Assembly: GCF_004799405.1 (NCBI RefSeq)
Contig: NZ_SSMW01000089.1
Location: 1 to 64,000, forward strand
DNA length: 64,000 nucleotides
Direction of reading: 5' to 3'
DNA from: Bradyrhizobium sp.
GTDB taxonomy: Bacteria; Pseudomonadota; Alphaproteobacteria; Rhizobiales; Xanthobacteraceae
The notes below the pieces were generated by a model. That model was not told the DNA's origin. It searched no databases and was given only the letters and a program-made list of their open reading frames with translations. Made by a program: the position numbers and the translations under genes. Below, piece after piece: positions 27,988 through 37,677 of this stretch (within the stretch, counting starts at the first letter, position 1; every line of letters begins with the position of its first letter).

Positions 27988-28437
27988 ATGACCGCGTTGA
28001 AATCCATGTCCGCGCTGAAGCCGACTGAAATTGAAGCGCGCTGCGCCGCCACCGGCATGCGCATGACCGAACAGCGCCGGGTGATCGCCCGGGTGCTGGC
28101 CGAGGCGCTGGATCATCCCGACGTCGAGGAACTGTACCGCCGCTGTGTCGCGGTCGATGACAAGATCTCGATCTCGACGGTGTACCGCACCGTCAAGCTG
28201 TTCGAGGACGCCGGCATCATCGAGCGCCACGACTTTCGGGAGGGCCGCGCCCGCTACGAACAGATGCGCGACAGCCATCACGACCACCTGATCAATCTGC
28301 GCGACGGCAAGGTGATCGAATTCACCTCGGAGGAAATCGAGAAGCTGCAGGCCGAAATCGCCCGCAAGCTCGGCTTCAAGCTGGTCGATCACCGGCTGGA
28401 ACTGTATTGTGTCCCGCTGGACGACGACAAGCAGTGA
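27988..28437 (+). CDS. fur: Ferric uptake regulator family protein (Fur)
   Basis: 149 aa. N-terminal winged helix: MRMTEQRRVIARVLAEALDHPDVEELYRR, then KISISTVYRTVKLFEDAGIIERHD. Metal-sensing residues include the SHHDHL block and GKVIEFTSEEIE. The usual CxxC structural-zinc pairs are absent; a single Cys remains near the end (ELYCVPL). In alphaproteobacteria, orthologues at this locus respond to Fe or Mn and Irr takes over much of iron control. Coupled position after tsaB-rimI. Confidence 0.9.
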   Translation: MTALKSMSALKPTEIEARCAATGMRMTEQRRVIARVLAEALDHPDVEELYRRCVAVDDKISISTVYRTVKLFEDAGIIERHDFREGRARYEQMRDSHHDHLINLRDGKVIEFTSEEIEKLQAEIARKLGFKLVDHRLELYCVPLDDDKQ

Positions 28438-28450
28438 TCGCGTACAACCC

Positions 28451-29125
28451 TTGACCTCAAACTTCGATCTCATCATTTTCGACTGTGACGGCGTGCTGGT
28501 CGATAGCGAGGTCATTTCATGCCGCGCGCATGCGGCAACCCTGACCCGCCACGGCTATCCCATCACCGCCGATCAGGTGCTCGATCGTTTCCTCGGCGTC
28601 TCGGATAGCGAGGCGCGGCGGACCATCGAGACGGAACTCGGCCGCAATCTTCCGGAAGATTTTGAAATTGAGGTGAAACAGGCCACGCTGCAACGTTACG
28701 CCGACGATCTCAAGCCTGTCCTCCATGTCGGCGAAGCGATCGCGGCGATCAGCCTGCCGAAATGCGTGGCATCAAGCGGCACGCCCGAGAAAATTCGCCA
28801 TGGCCTCACCTGCGCCGGGCTTTATGATCTCTTCAGCCCTCATGTTTTCTCGGCTACACAGGTCGAGCGCGGCAAGCCGGCACCCGACTTGTTCCTGTTC
28901 GCCGCCGCCCAAATGGCGGTGTCGCCCGCGCGATGTCTCGTGATCGAGGACAGCATGCCCGGTATCGCCGGTGCGCGGGCCGCCGGGATGACGGTGTTGG
29001 GCTTTCATGGCGGCAGCCACTGCCGGCCCGGTTACGCCGACCGGCTGCACGCCGCCGGGGCAGCCAAGACGTTCGACGACATGCGGCAATTGCCCGGACT
29101 GATCGAGTCGGTCGCGGCAAATTGA
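28451..29125 (+). CDS. HAD family hydrolase (beta-phosphoglucomutase-like subfamily)
   Basis: 224 aa. Motif I FDCDGVLVDSE carries the nucleophile Asp11 and acid/base Asp13. Motif II is VASSGTPEKI, motif III is the Lys in ERGKPAPDLF, and motif IV is VIEDSMPGI. The cap domain lies between motifs I and II. Likely a phosphatase or mutase for a small phosphorylated sugar; the substrate is unknown. I choose the TTG at 28451; an upstream GTG (28409) would overlap fur by 29 bases and lacks a better ribosome site. Confidence 0.85.
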   Translation: MTSNFDLIIFDCDGVLVDSEVISCRAHAATLTRHGYPITADQVLDRFLGVSDSEARRTIETELGRNLPEDFEIEVKQATLQRYADDLKPVLHVGEAIAAISLPKCVASSGTPEKIRHGLTCAGLYDLFSPHVFSATQVERGKPAPDLFLFAAAQMAVSPARCLVIEDSMPGIAGARAAGMTVLGFHGGSHCRPGYADRLHAAGAAKTFDDMRQLPGLIESVAAN

Positions 29126-29257
29126 CCGGCACCAGGCCGGGATGACCGTCTCCACACCGACCCAAATGATGGGGTTAAGCAGTGGATTTTCCACGCTTTA
29201 ACCTATAATTGAGCTTCACGTCGCAATGGCGCCATCTCCAGCCAGCATTCAGGTTCC

Positions 29258-30661
29258 ATGAATCCGCCGCGCAAGCTGCATATCAAGTCATACGGCTGTC
29301 AGATGAATGTCTACGATGCGCAACGCATGGTGGACACACTGGCGCCGGAAGGCTTTGTCGAGACTGCAAGCGTGGACGATGCGGACCTGGTGATCCTCAA
29401 CACCTGTCACATCCGCGAAAAGGCCTCTGAAAAAGTCTACTCGGAACTCGGGCGGTTGCGCGTCGCCAAGGACGAAGCCGCGCGGCAGGGACGCACCATG
29501 AGCATCGCCGTGGCGGGCTGCGTCGCGCAGGCGGAAGGAAGCGAGATCATCCGCCGCGCGCCGGTGGTCGATGTCGTGGTCGGCCCGCAGAGTTATCATC
29601 ACCTGCCGCAATTGCTGGCGCACGCCAAAAGCCATGGACGCGCGCTGGAGACCGAATTTCCCGTCGAGGACAAATTCGGATTTCTGGCGCCGCCGAGGCC
29701 GGACGCGATCCGCGCCCGCGGCATTTCATCTTTCGTAACGGTGCAGGAAGGCTGCGATAAATTCTGTACGTTCTGCGTGGTGCCTTACACGCGCGGCGCC
29801 GAGGTGTCGCGTTCGGTGGCGAAGATCGCCGACGATGTGCGCCGGCTCGCCGACAACGGCGTGCGCGAAATCACGCTGATCGGGCAGAACGTCAACGCCT
29901 ATCACGGCGAAGGACCGGACGGGCGCGCCTGGCCGCTCGGAACCTTGCTGCGGCATCTTTCGGCGATTCCAGGTATCGTCCGTTTGCGCTACTCGACCAG
30001 CCACCCCCGCGATGTCGACGAGACGCTGATCGAAGCGCACCGCGATCTGCCGGCGCTGATGCCGTTCGTGCATCTGCCGGTGCAATCCGGCTCGAATCGG
30101 ATTCTCGCGGCGATGAACCGCAAGCACACCGCCGACGATTATCGCCGCGTCATCGACCGTTTTCGTGCCGCCCGGCAAGACATTGCATTTTCATCGGATT
30201 TTATCGTCGGCTTCCCCGGCGAGACCGGGGAAGATTTCGCGAGCACCCTCGCACTGGTCGCACAAATCGGATACGCTGGCGCTTATTCGTTCAAGTATTC
30301 GCCGCGGCCCGGCACGCCGGCGGCGGACATGCGGGAGACGGTGTCAGCGGCTGAAATGGATGAGCGATTGGTGCGGCTCCAGGAATTGATCGACAGCCAG
30401 CAATCGGCCTTCAACAAGGCCATGATTGGCAAAACCGTCGATGTGCTGTTCGAGCGCACCGCCCGCAATCCCGGCCAGATCGTCGGCCGCACCGCCTACC
30501 TGCAGCCGGCGCATGTGATGGCTTCCGTGGACATCATCGGCCAGGTGTTGCCGGTCAACATCGAAAGTCTTGAGCGCTACAGCCTGCTCGGCGAACTCGC
30601 GACCGCTGCACATGCGCGATCCGCGCAGCCTGTTTCTTCTCAAACGACAATTGGAGCCTGA
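29258..30661 (+). CDS. miaB: tRNA-2-methylthio-N6-dimethylallyladenosine synthase MiaB
   Basis: 467 aa radical-SAM methylthiotransferase. N-terminal UPF0004 domain with [24 protein letters not shown] and [10 protein letters not shown] (three cluster Cys). Radical-SAM motif Cys166-x3-Cys170-x2-Cys173 (GCDKFCTFC). C-terminal TRAM domain near 375-440. It methylthiolates i6A37 of tRNA. Conserved neighbourhood with phoH-like, ybeY, corC-like and lnt genes downstream. Confidence 0.95.
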   Translation: MNPPRKLHIKSYGCQMNVYDAQRMVDTLAPEGFVETASVDDADLVILNTCHIREKASEKVYSELGRLRVAKDEAARQGRTMSIAVAGCVAQAEGSEIIRRAPVVDVVVGPQSYHHLPQLLAHAKSHGRALETEFPVEDKFGFLAPPRPDAIRARGISSFVTVQEGCDKFCTFCVVPYTRGAEVSRSVAKIADDVRRLADNGVREITLIGQNVNAYHGEGPDGRAWPLGTLLRHLSAIPGIVRLRYSTSHPRDVDETLIEAHRDLPALMPFVHLPVQSGSNRILAAMNRKHTADDYRRVIDRFRAARQDIAFSSDFIVGFPGETGEDFASTLALVAQIGYAGAYSFKYSPRPGTPAADMRETVSAAEMDERLVRLQELIDSQQSAFNKAMIGKTVDVLFERTARNPGQIVGRTAYLQPAHVMASVDIIGQVLPVNIESLERYSLLGELATAAHARSAQPVSSQTTIGA

Positions 30662-30665
30662 ACCC

Positions 30666-31721
30666 TTGCCAAAAAGCGCATCGGATTCGCCTTCGCTCGC
30701 TCCCAGCCGAAAACTCGACCGCGACCTGCAAATCCCGCCCGAAACGCAAGTGGTCATCGACTTCGATGACAATCGCGCGGCGTCCGCGCTGGTCGGGCCC
30801 TACGGACAAAACCTGGCACTGATCGAACGCCGGCTCGGCGTGGTGGTCGACTCGCGCGGCAACCACATCACCATTGCGGGCTCGCGCGACGGCTGCGATG
30901 CCGCGCGGCGCGTGCTGGAAACGCTGTACGCGCAGGCGACACAGGGGCACGACCTGGCGCAGGGCGACGTCGAGGGCGCCATTCGCGCCGTCGTAGCCCA
31001 GGGATCACTGTTCGAATTCGATACCAAGGCGGCCAGGACTTCGTTTGAGACCATCAATCTGCGCAAGCGGCCGGTGCGGGCGCGCACCGCGGCCCAGGAT
31101 TCCTACATCCGCGCGCTCAAGAAGCATGAACTGGTGTTCGGCATCGGGCCTGCGGGCACCGGCAAGACCTGGCTCGCGGTGGCTCATGCCGCGCAATTGT
31201 TCGAGCGCAAGGAAGTCGATCGCATCATCCTGTCGCGGCCCGCGGTCGAGGCCGGCGAGCGGCTCGGCTTTCTGCCCGGCGACCTCCGCGAGAAGGTCGA
31301 TCCTTATCTGCGGCCGATCTACGACGCGCTGTATGACTTGATGGATTCGCGGATCGTCGAGCGCGCGCTGCAAACCGGCGAAATCGAGATCGCGCCTCTG
31401 GCCTTCATGCGCGGCCGGACCCTGACCAACGCCGCCATCATTCTGGACGAAGCGCAGAATACCACCTCGATGCAGATGAAGATGTTCCTGACCCGGCTTG
31501 GCGAAAACAGCCGCATGATCATCACCGGCGATCCGTCCCAGGTCGACCTGCCGAACGGCCAGACTTCGGGTCTCGCCGAAGCCGCCAGATTGCTCGACGG
31601 CGTCGAGGGTATCGCCCAGGTGAAGTTCACTGCCGAGGACGTGATTCGCCACGAGCTGGTGGCGCGGATCGTCGCCGCCTATGAGGGATTGCCGCAGCGG
31701 CCGGCAACCGCCAAACCTTGA
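30666..31721 (+). CDS. PhoH family ATPase (YbeZ type)
   Basis: 351 aa from the TTG at 30666. Walker A GPAGTGKT at 161-168; Walker B AAIILDEAQNTT; MIITGDPSQVDLPNGQTSGL is the PhoH signature. An N-terminal KH-like region precedes the ATPase. YbeZ works with YbeY in rRNA processing and RNA metabolism. The start is uncertain: an ATG at 30612 lies inside miaB in the same frame, but GGAG precedes the TTG and miaB ends at 30661. The stop overlaps the sequence TGATG, allowing coupling to ybeY. Confidence 0.9.
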   Translation: MPKSASDSPSLAPSRKLDRDLQIPPETQVVIDFDDNRAASALVGPYGQNLALIERRLGVVVDSRGNHITIAGSRDGCDAARRVLETLYAQATQGHDLAQGDVEGAIRAVVAQGSLFEFDTKAARTSFETINLRKRPVRARTAAQDSYIRALKKHELVFGIGPAGTGKTWLAVAHAAQLFERKEVDRIILSRPAVEAGERLGFLPGDLREKVDPYLRPIYDALYDLMDSRIVERALQTGEIEIAPLAFMRGRTLTNAAIILDEAQNTTSMQMKMFLTRLGENSRMIITGDPSQVDLPNGQTSGLAEAARLLDGVEGIAQVKFTAEDVIRHELVARIVAAYEGLPQRPATAKP

Positions 31722-31786
31722 TGCGGAAATTGACCGCCGCAAGGGCGCTGAAGACGAGTTCTGGCCGCAAACGAAGTTCTGGATCG

Positions 31787-32293
31787 ATGGCGCGCTCTGC
31801 CCTTCCGATAACCGAGGTTCTCGTGGTCGCCGACTGCTGGCAGTCGGAGCCCGATGCCGAAGCCGTCATTCATCGCGCCGTCGCGGCCGCGGCCGGGATA
31901 GCCGATGCGGGCTTGGGCGAAGCCGAACTTGCGGTGATGCTGACCGACGATGCCGGAATTCGCACGCTGAACTCGAACTGGCGTGGCATCGACAAGCCGA
32001 CCAACGTGCTGTCGTTCCCGGCCTTGCCGCCGACCGGCGGCGGCCCCGACGATGCCCCGCGCATGCTCGGCGACATCGCCATCGCCTATCAGACCACCCG
32101 TGCGGAGGCGGACGACGAGCAAAAGCCGTTCGATCATCATCTCAGCCATCTTGCGGTCCATGGCTTCCTGCATCTGATCGGTTACGACCACGAGAAAGAC
32201 GCCGACGCTGCGGCGATGGAGTCGCTCGAGACCGAGATTCTGGCGCAACTCGGCATTCCCGATCCCTACGCGGATCGCGGGCGGATCGACTGA
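31787..32293 (+). CDS. ybeY: Endoribonuclease YbeY (rRNA maturation factor)
   Basis: 168 aa from ATG 31787. Single-strand endoribonuclease for 16S 3'-end maturation and ribosome quality control. The Zn site H-x3-H-x5-H is in HGFLHLIGYDH, and NWRGIDKPTNVLSFP is the substrate-binding signature. The frame is open back to 31718 with TTG/ATG overlapping the phoH stop, giving 23 extra basic residues; I favour 31787 because the family protein starts near LPITEV. The gap to the next gene is one base. Confidence 0.92.
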   Translation: MARSALPITEVLVVADCWQSEPDAEAVIHRAVAAAAGIADAGLGEAELAVMLTDDAGIRTLNSNWRGIDKPTNVLSFPALPPTGGGPDDAPRMLGDIAIAYQTTRAEADDEQKPFDHHLSHLAVHGFLHLIGYDHEKDADAAAMESLETEILAQLGIPDPYADRGRID

Positions 32294-32294
32294 G

Positions 32295-33413
32295 ATGGCG
32301 GATTCCGAACCGACCCACGACAATCCGCGCAACACCCGCAACCTGCCGGCGGTGGTGGAGCCCGGTGAGATTCTGCGCCCTGCCGCCGACAACTGGCTGA
32401 CCCGCGCGATCCGCACGCTGTTCGGCTGGAAGCCGGGATCGGTCCGTGACGACCTGCAGGTCGTGCTCGATGCAAGCACGCCGGACGAGGTGGGTTTTTC
32501 CGCCACCGAGCGCACCATGCTGCGCAATATCCTCGGCCTTCACGAGCGGCGCATCGCCGATGTGATGGTCCATCGCGCCGACATCGTCGCGGTCAAGCGC
32601 GACATTCCGCTCGGCGAATTGATGAGCCTGTTCGAAAGTGCGGCGCATTCGCGTCTGGTGGTCTATGATGAGACCCTTGACGACCCCGAAGGCATCGTGC
32701 ATATCCGCGATCTCCTGGCATTCATGACCGCGAAAGCGCGGGTGCCGGATATCGGCAAAGCCAAGCGCAAGAAATCTTTCCCGGCCGGTCTCGATCTGCG
32801 TGCGGTCGATCTCGCGCTGCCGCTGTCTGACGCCAACATCATTCGAAAGCTGCTGTTCGTGCCGCCGTCGATGCGGGCGATCGATCTGTTAGCGCAGATG
32901 CAGGCCTCGCGCATCCACCTGGCGCTGGTGGTGGACGAATACGGCGGAACCGACGGCTTGGTGTCGATCGAGGACATCGTCGAACAGATCGTCGGCGAGA
33001 TCGACGACGAGCATGACAGCGACGAGCCACCGGCGATCGTGCGGCAGGCGGACAATACTTTTATCGCCGACGCGCGCGCCAGTCTCGACGACGTCCGCTC
33101 GGTGATCGGCGAGGATTTCGTCACCGGCGAGGCCGGAGAAGAAGTCGAGACCCTCGGCGGTTATCTCGTCACCCATGTCGGGCGCCTGCCGGTGCGCGGC
33201 GAAGTTATTTCCGGCCCCGGCAATTTCGAAATCGAAGTGCTCGATGCCGATCCGAGACGCGTCAAGCGCCTGCGTATCGGTATGCGCAAGGAACGTCCCC
33301 CGGCGCGAGGCCAGCGCGAGATTCGCCGCCGCGAAGCCGTGCCCGAGGCCGGAACACCTCAGGCTGGTGAAAGTGCGAGCCCGCCGCCCGGCGACGGGGC
33401 CGGTTCGCAGTGA
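32295..33413 (+). CDS. CBS-domain hemolysin family protein (CorC-like)
   Basis: 372 aa. Two CBS domains at about 85-225 (RIADVMVHRADIVAVKRD, then ALVVDEYGGTDGLVSIEDIVEQIVGEI), and a CorC/HlyC transporter-associated domain at about 250-335 (EVETLGGYLVTHVGRLPVRG). No membrane segment. CorC is linked to Mg/Co efflux in enterics. The last 35 residues are Pro/Ala/Arg-rich and probably disordered. The stop TGA overlaps the ATG of lnt (TGATG). Confidence 0.9.
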   Translation: MADSEPTHDNPRNTRNLPAVVEPGEILRPAADNWLTRAIRTLFGWKPGSVRDDLQVVLDASTPDEVGFSATERTMLRNILGLHERRIADVMVHRADIVAVKRDIPLGELMSLFESAAHSRLVVYDETLDDPEGIVHIRDLLAFMTAKARVPDIGKAKRKKSFPAGLDLRAVDLALPLSDANIIRKLLFVPPSMRAIDLLAQMQASRIHLALVVDEYGGTDGLVSIEDIVEQIVGEIDDEHDSDEPPAIVRQADNTFIADARASLDDVRSVIGEDFVTGEAGEEVETLGGYLVTHVGRLPVRGEVISGPGNFEIEVLDADPRRVKRLRIGMRKERPPARGQREIRRREAVPEAGTPQAGESASPPPGDGAGSQ

Positions 33414-35023
33414 TGACCGCGAACAAACTCCGCGCGGCCGGTCTTGCAATCATCCTGTCATGGGGCTGGAAGCGCGCCGCCATTGCGTTTGTCGCGGGCG
33501 CGCTGTCGACCTTGGCCATGGCGCCGTTCAATGCCTGGCCGGTGCTGTTCCTGACTTTTCCGGCGATGGTCTGGCTGATCGACGGCGCCGGCGCCGGACG
33601 CTGGCGCGGCGTACCGGCAGCGGCAATGACCGGCTGGTGGTTCGGCCTCGGCTATTTCGTGCCGGGATTGTACTGGATCGGCTACGCGTTCCTGGTCGAT
33701 GCCCCTACTTTCGCCTGGCTGATGCCGCTTGCAGTACTCGGCCTGCCCGCTTACCTCGCCCTGTTCACCGCGTTCGGTTTCGCGCTGGCGCGGCTGGTCT
33801 GGACCACGGACGCCTCGCGCGTGATCGCACTCGCGGCAAGCCTCACGGTCAGCGAATGGCTGCGCGGCCATATCCTTACGGGTTTTCCATGGAACACGTT
33901 CGGCTACGCGCTGACGGAGCCGCTGGCGCTGGCGCAAACCGCATCGCTGATCGGCCTCTGGGGCCTGACGTTTCTTGGCGTGGCGATCTTCGCCAGCCCG
34001 GCGGTGTTGATCGATGGGAATTCATCCGGACGACGACCATGGATTGCTCCGGCGATGGCGCTGTCGCTGCTGATCGCGATGGGAATTTTCGGCGCTGCCC
34101 GCTTGGGCTTGCATCCCACCTCCGAGGTTGCAAACGTCAGGCTGCGGATCATGCAGCCCAATCTGCAGCAGGACGTCCGATTCAACTATTCCGCCAAGGC
34201 GGACGTGATGCAAAAATACCTGACGCTTTCCGATCGCGCGTCCGGGCCGCAGTCCACCGGCGTGCGCGACGCCAGCATCCTGGTCTGGCCGGAATCGGCG
34301 TTCCCGTTTTTCCTGACGCGCGAGGCCGACGCGATGGCGCAGATCGCCGATCTGCTTCCCAAGGGCACCATCCTGATCACCGGCTCGGTGCGCGCACCCG
34401 ACCTGCCGCCCGGCACAAAGGTCACGCGCGCCTATAATTCAATCTACGCCATCGATCACGACGGCAGCGTGCTGTCGGTTTACGACAAGCTGCATCTGGT
34501 CCCGTTCGGCGAATATCTGCCGTTTCAGGACCTGATGGAAAAACTGGGCTTTGTTCAGCTCACCAAGGTTCAGGGTGGATTTATTCCGGGCGTGCACCGC
34601 AAGCCCATGGACGTCCCAAACGCGCCGCGGGTGCTACCCTTGATCTGTTATGAAGCGATCTTTCCCGGTGACGTTGCGACAGGCGCCGATCGTCCGGGCT
34701 GGATCATCAACCTGACCAATGACGGCTGGTTTGGAATCTCGACCGGGCCCTATCAGCATCTGCAGCAGGCGCGCCTGCGCGCGATCGAACAAGGCCTGCC
34801 GTTGGTTCGTGCTGCAAACACCGGCATTTCCGCCGTCATCGACCCAATGGGACGGATCGTCGCACGGCTGGGTCTTGGACTCGAAGGCGTGCTTGATTCC
34901 AGCCTGCCTTCGGCGATTCCGCCGACCATCTATGCGCGGACCGGCAACATTCCCGCCGCGCTGATCGTCGCCGCCGGCTTTGTGTTCGTCATTCGCCGGC
35001 GCATCGCGAAGCGACCGTCCTGA
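33413..35023 (+). CDS. lnt: Apolipoprotein N-acyltransferase
   Basis: 536 aa. Inner-membrane enzyme that adds the third acyl chain to lipoproteins. About six to eight membrane segments occupy 1-210, followed by a periplasmic nitrilase domain with triad Glu294 (VWPESAFPF), Lys359 (YDKLHLVPFGEYLPF) and Cys412 (LICYEAIFPG). A last membrane helix closes the protein. ATG 33413 overlaps the corC-like stop, indicating coupling. Confidence 0.94.
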   Translation: MTANKLRAAGLAIILSWGWKRAAIAFVAGALSTLAMAPFNAWPVLFLTFPAMVWLIDGAGAGRWRGVPAAAMTGWWFGLGYFVPGLYWIGYAFLVDAPTFAWLMPLAVLGLPAYLALFTAFGFALARLVWTTDASRVIALAASLTVSEWLRGHILTGFPWNTFGYALTEPLALAQTASLIGLWGLTFLGVAIFASPAVLIDGNSSGRRPWIAPAMALSLLIAMGIFGAARLGLHPTSEVANVRLRIMQPNLQQDVRFNYSAKADVMQKYLTLSDRASGPQSTGVRDASILVWPESAFPFFLTREADAMAQIADLLPKGTILITGSVRAPDLPPGTKVTRAYNSIYAIDHDGSVLSVYDKLHLVPFGEYLPFQDLMEKLGFVQLTKVQGGFIPGVHRKPMDVPNAPRVLPLICYEAIFPGDVATGADRPGWIINLTNDGWFGISTGPYQHLQQARLRAIEQGLPLVRAANTGISAVIDPMGRIVARLGLGLEGVLDSSLPSAIPPTIYARTGNIPAALIVAAGFVFVIRRRIAKRPS

Positions 35024-35042
35024 AGCCTGTAATCGCCACGTT

Positions 35043-35059
35043 TGTTCCGCCCGTCGGAA
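35043..35059. terminator. Short hairpin after lnt
   Basis: GTTCCG and CGGAAC flank CCCGT 20 bp after the lnt stop. There is no U-run, so a terminator role is tentative. Confidence 0.3.
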
Positions 35060-35273
35060 CGGATTCTCGACAAGCGGGAATCCAGCAGTTGACAGATCGG
35101 CGCTGCAATTCGCATTCTGGTCGATGGCCAAAAACAGATCAGTCAATTCGTTGCTCAAGTTGTCCGCAATTTTAACTTTATCCTTTGGGCATGATTTGGC
35201 GGCATTTGTCCCCGATGCGTACTGCGGTTTGGCGCGCGCGATTGCGCTGACGTGATCCCGAGGAGTGCTGGAG

Positions 35274-35690
35274 ATGTCGACCAAAGCGCCCAACCCTGTT
35301 GACAAATATGTCGGCAGCCGGGTGCGCATGCGCCGCATCATGCTCGGCATGAGTCAGGAAAAGCTCGGCGAAGCCCTGGGCCTCACCTTCCAGCAGGTTC
35401 AGAAATACGAGAAGGGCACCAACCGGGTCGGCGCAAGCCGGATTCAGCAGATCTCCGAAATACTCCAGGTTCCGGTGTCGTTCTTGTTCGAGGGCGGCCC
35501 GAGCGGCACCACCAGCGCAGGCGGCTTCCGCGAAGGCACCTCGCCGGCCTACATTTCGGATTTCCTCGCGACCGCCGAAGGCCTGGCGTTGACCCGCGCC
35601 TTCACACGCATCACCGACGCCAAGCTTCGGCGCAGCATCGTCGAGATGGTCGAGCAGATCGCCGCGCGCGAAGGCCCGGACAAGCGCTAG
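35274..35690 (+). CDS. XRE family helix-turn-helix transcriptional regulator
   Basis: 138 aa. HTH at about 12-67: VRMRRIMLGMSQEKLGEALGLTFQQVQKYEKGTNRV, a Cro/C1-type fold. The C-terminal part (GLALTRAFTRITDAKLRRSIVEMVEQIA) is likely a dimerisation helix. Proteins of this shape are common next to lnt in alphaproteobacteria; targets are unknown. ATG 35274 is preceded by GAGGAG at good spacing. The 250 bp upstream separate it from lnt and probably hold its own promoter. Confidence 0.88.
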   Translation: MSTKAPNPVDKYVGSRVRMRRIMLGMSQEKLGEALGLTFQQVQKYEKGTNRVGASRIQQISEILQVPVSFLFEGGPSGTTSAGGFREGTSPAYISDFLATAEGLALTRAFTRITDAKLRRSIVEMVEQIAAREGPDKR

Positions 35691-35800
35691 AAAAATCATC
35701 ATTTTGCGGCGCTTCGGTGTAGAAACGTCATTTCCGGGTGGCGCGAGGCGTCGAACCCGCAAATGACAATGATCAACTTGTTCCAAGGCACGGCACGCAC

Positions 35801-36934
35801 ATGATCGGCACTTCTTCAAATCCTTTCGATTCGAAAACCATTCTCGAGGGTATCCGCCGCTGGGTCGAAATCGAGACGCCGACCGAAGCCTCCGGCCAGG
35901 TCAACAAGCTCGCCACCGTGGTCGCGGACGGCTATCGCGATCTGCCTGCGACCATCGAGCGCGTCGCAGGCCATAGCGGCTGCGGCGATCATATCGTGGC
36001 GCGCTCGTCATGGGGCCAGGATGAACCGGGAATCCTGGTGCTCAGCCATCTCGATACCGTGCACCCGATGGGATTCATCGAGCGGTTGCCGTTCAAGATC
36101 GAGGGCGACAGCGCTTTCGGCCCGGGCATCTATGACATGAAGGGCGGAGCCTATCTCGCCTACCATGCGTTCCGGCAGCTTTGCGCCACGGCCGGGCGTT
36201 CGCCGCTCGGCGTCACCCAGCTTTACGTCTCCGATGAAGAAATCGGCAGTCCGACCTCGCGCGCGCTGATCGAGGCCGAGGGGCGCAAGGCCAAATACGT
36301 GCTGGTCACCGAGCCCGCCCGCGATGGCGGAAAGATCGTCACCGGGCGCAAGGGCGTCGCGCGCTTCGATGTTTTCGTCAAAGGCGTGCCAGCGCATGCC
36401 GGCACACGGCCCGAAGACGGCCGCAGCGCCATCCGCGAACTCGCCAATGTGATTCAGACGCTGGAGGCCATGACCGACATCAAGCGGGGCGTGACCGTCA
36501 ATGTCGGCGTTGTCAGAGGCGGCACGCGTCCGAACGTCATCGCCGAGGAAGCCTATGCCGAGGTCGATATGCGCGTTCCAACCATCGCGGATGCCGACGA
36601 ACTGGTTCCGAAAATATTGAACCTGAAATCGCGCAGCGAAGGCGTCAGCGTCAAGGTCGCCGGCGGACTGAACCGGCCGCCTTACGAGAAGGGCAACGCC
36701 GGAGCCGCGCTTTATGAACATGCCAAAACGCTCGCCGCCGAAATCGGTTTCGATCTGGTGGATACCTCGACCGGCGGCGGCTCCGACGGCAATTTCACCG
36801 CGCCGCATACCGCAACCCTCGACGGTCTCGGCGTCGATGGCCAGGGCGCCCATACCCATTACGAGCAGATGTATATTTCGTCGATCGAGCCGAGGGCGCG
36901 GCTGCTGCACCGGCTCTATCAGACGCTGCGATGA
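35801..36934 (+). CDS. M20 family metallopeptidase (glutamate carboxypeptidase-like)
   Basis: 377 aa. Two-zinc exopeptidase: LSHLDTVHP (first His and catalytic Asp), GPGIYDMKGG (bridging Asp), YVSDEEIGS (catalytic Glu-Glu), and a late His in GAHTHYEQM. The dimerisation domain lies in the middle (GRKGVARFDVFVKGVPAHAGTRPEDG). Resembles carboxypeptidase G2, which removes C-terminal glutamate from folates, but the substrate is not certain. ATG 35801 is chosen over an upstream in-frame start that lacks family support. trmB overlaps its last four bases. Confidence 0.88.
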   Translation: MIGTSSNPFDSKTILEGIRRWVEIETPTEASGQVNKLATVVADGYRDLPATIERVAGHSGCGDHIVARSSWGQDEPGILVLSHLDTVHPMGFIERLPFKIEGDSAFGPGIYDMKGGAYLAYHAFRQLCATAGRSPLGVTQLYVSDEEIGSPTSRALIEAEGRKAKYVLVTEPARDGGKIVTGRKGVARFDVFVKGVPAHAGTRPEDGRSAIRELANVIQTLEAMTDIKRGVTVNVGVVRGGTRPNVIAEEAYAEVDMRVPTIADADELVPKILNLKSRSEGVSVKVAGGLNRPPYEKGNAGAALYEHAKTLAAEIGFDLVDTSTGGGSDGNFTAPHTATLDGLGVDGQGAHTHYEQMYISSIEPRARLLHRLYQTLR

Positions 36935-37668
36935 GCGCTGCGGCCCGCAATCCCGGCAACAGCGCGGCGTCCGAGGACAGCGGCGCCACACACCCGCAGG
37001 GTTCATTTTTCGGGCGGCGCAAGGGCCATAAACTCCGTAGCCGCCAGGCCGACCTGATCGACCGTCTGCTGCCGCGGCTTTCGCTCGACATCGACGGCCA
37101 GTGTCCGCCCGATCTCGCCGACCTGTTCGATTGCCCGGTCGATCAGGTCAGGCTCGAAATCGGATTCGGCGGCGGCGAACATCTGATCGCAGAAGCGCTG
37201 GGCTTTCCGAAGGTCGGCTTCATCGGCTGCGAGCCCTATGTCAACGGCATGGCGAAAATCCTGACGCAGATCGAAGCCCATAGCATCGGCAACATCCGGC
37301 TGTTCGCCGGCGATGCCGCCGAACTACTGGCATGGGTGCCAGCAGGTTCGCTGGCGCGGATCGATCTGATCCATCCCGATCCGTGGCCGAAGCGGCGGCA
37401 CTGGAAGCGGCGCTTCGTCCAGGACGCCAACCTCGCCGCCATGGCGCGGGTCCTGAAAAAAGACGGCGAATTTCGTTTCGTCAGCGATATCGCCGATTAC
37501 TGCGCATGGACGCTGGCGCATCTGTTGCGCTCGCCGGATTTCACGTGGACCGCGGAACGGGCCAATGACTGGCGGCTGCCGTGGGACGGCTACACGATGA
37601 CGCGCTACGGACGCAAGGCCGAGCGCGAGGGCCGCCACGCGGCGTATCTGCGGTTTCGCAAAACCTGA
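36931..37668 (+). CDS. trmB: tRNA (guanine-N7)-methyltransferase
   Basis: 245 aa SAM-dependent class I methyltransferase that makes m7G46 in tRNA. SAM motif VRLEIGFGGGEHL, then GCEPYVNGMAKIL, and the TrmB signature DLIHPDPWPKRRHWKRRF. C-terminal WRLPWDGYTMTRYGRKAEREGR is also typical. ATGA overlap with the peptidase gene implies coupling. The first 30 residues are a polar tail (AAARNPGNSAASEDSGA). Confidence 0.94.
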   Translation: MSAAARNPGNSAASEDSGATHPQGSFFGRRKGHKLRSRQADLIDRLLPRLSLDIDGQCPPDLADLFDCPVDQVRLEIGFGGGEHLIAEALGFPKVGFIGCEPYVNGMAKILTQIEAHSIGNIRLFAGDAAELLAWVPAGSLARIDLIHPDPWPKRRHWKRRFVQDANLAAMARVLKKDGEFRFVSDIADYCAWTLAHLLRSPDFTWTAERANDWRLPWDGYTMTRYGRKAEREGRHAAYLRFRKT

Positions 37669-37677
37669 GCCGTCAGT

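Noticed and set aside
35024..35273. Possible SAM riboswitch between lnt and the XRE gene
   Set aside because: No recognisable SAM-II or SAH motif is present, and no metK follows.
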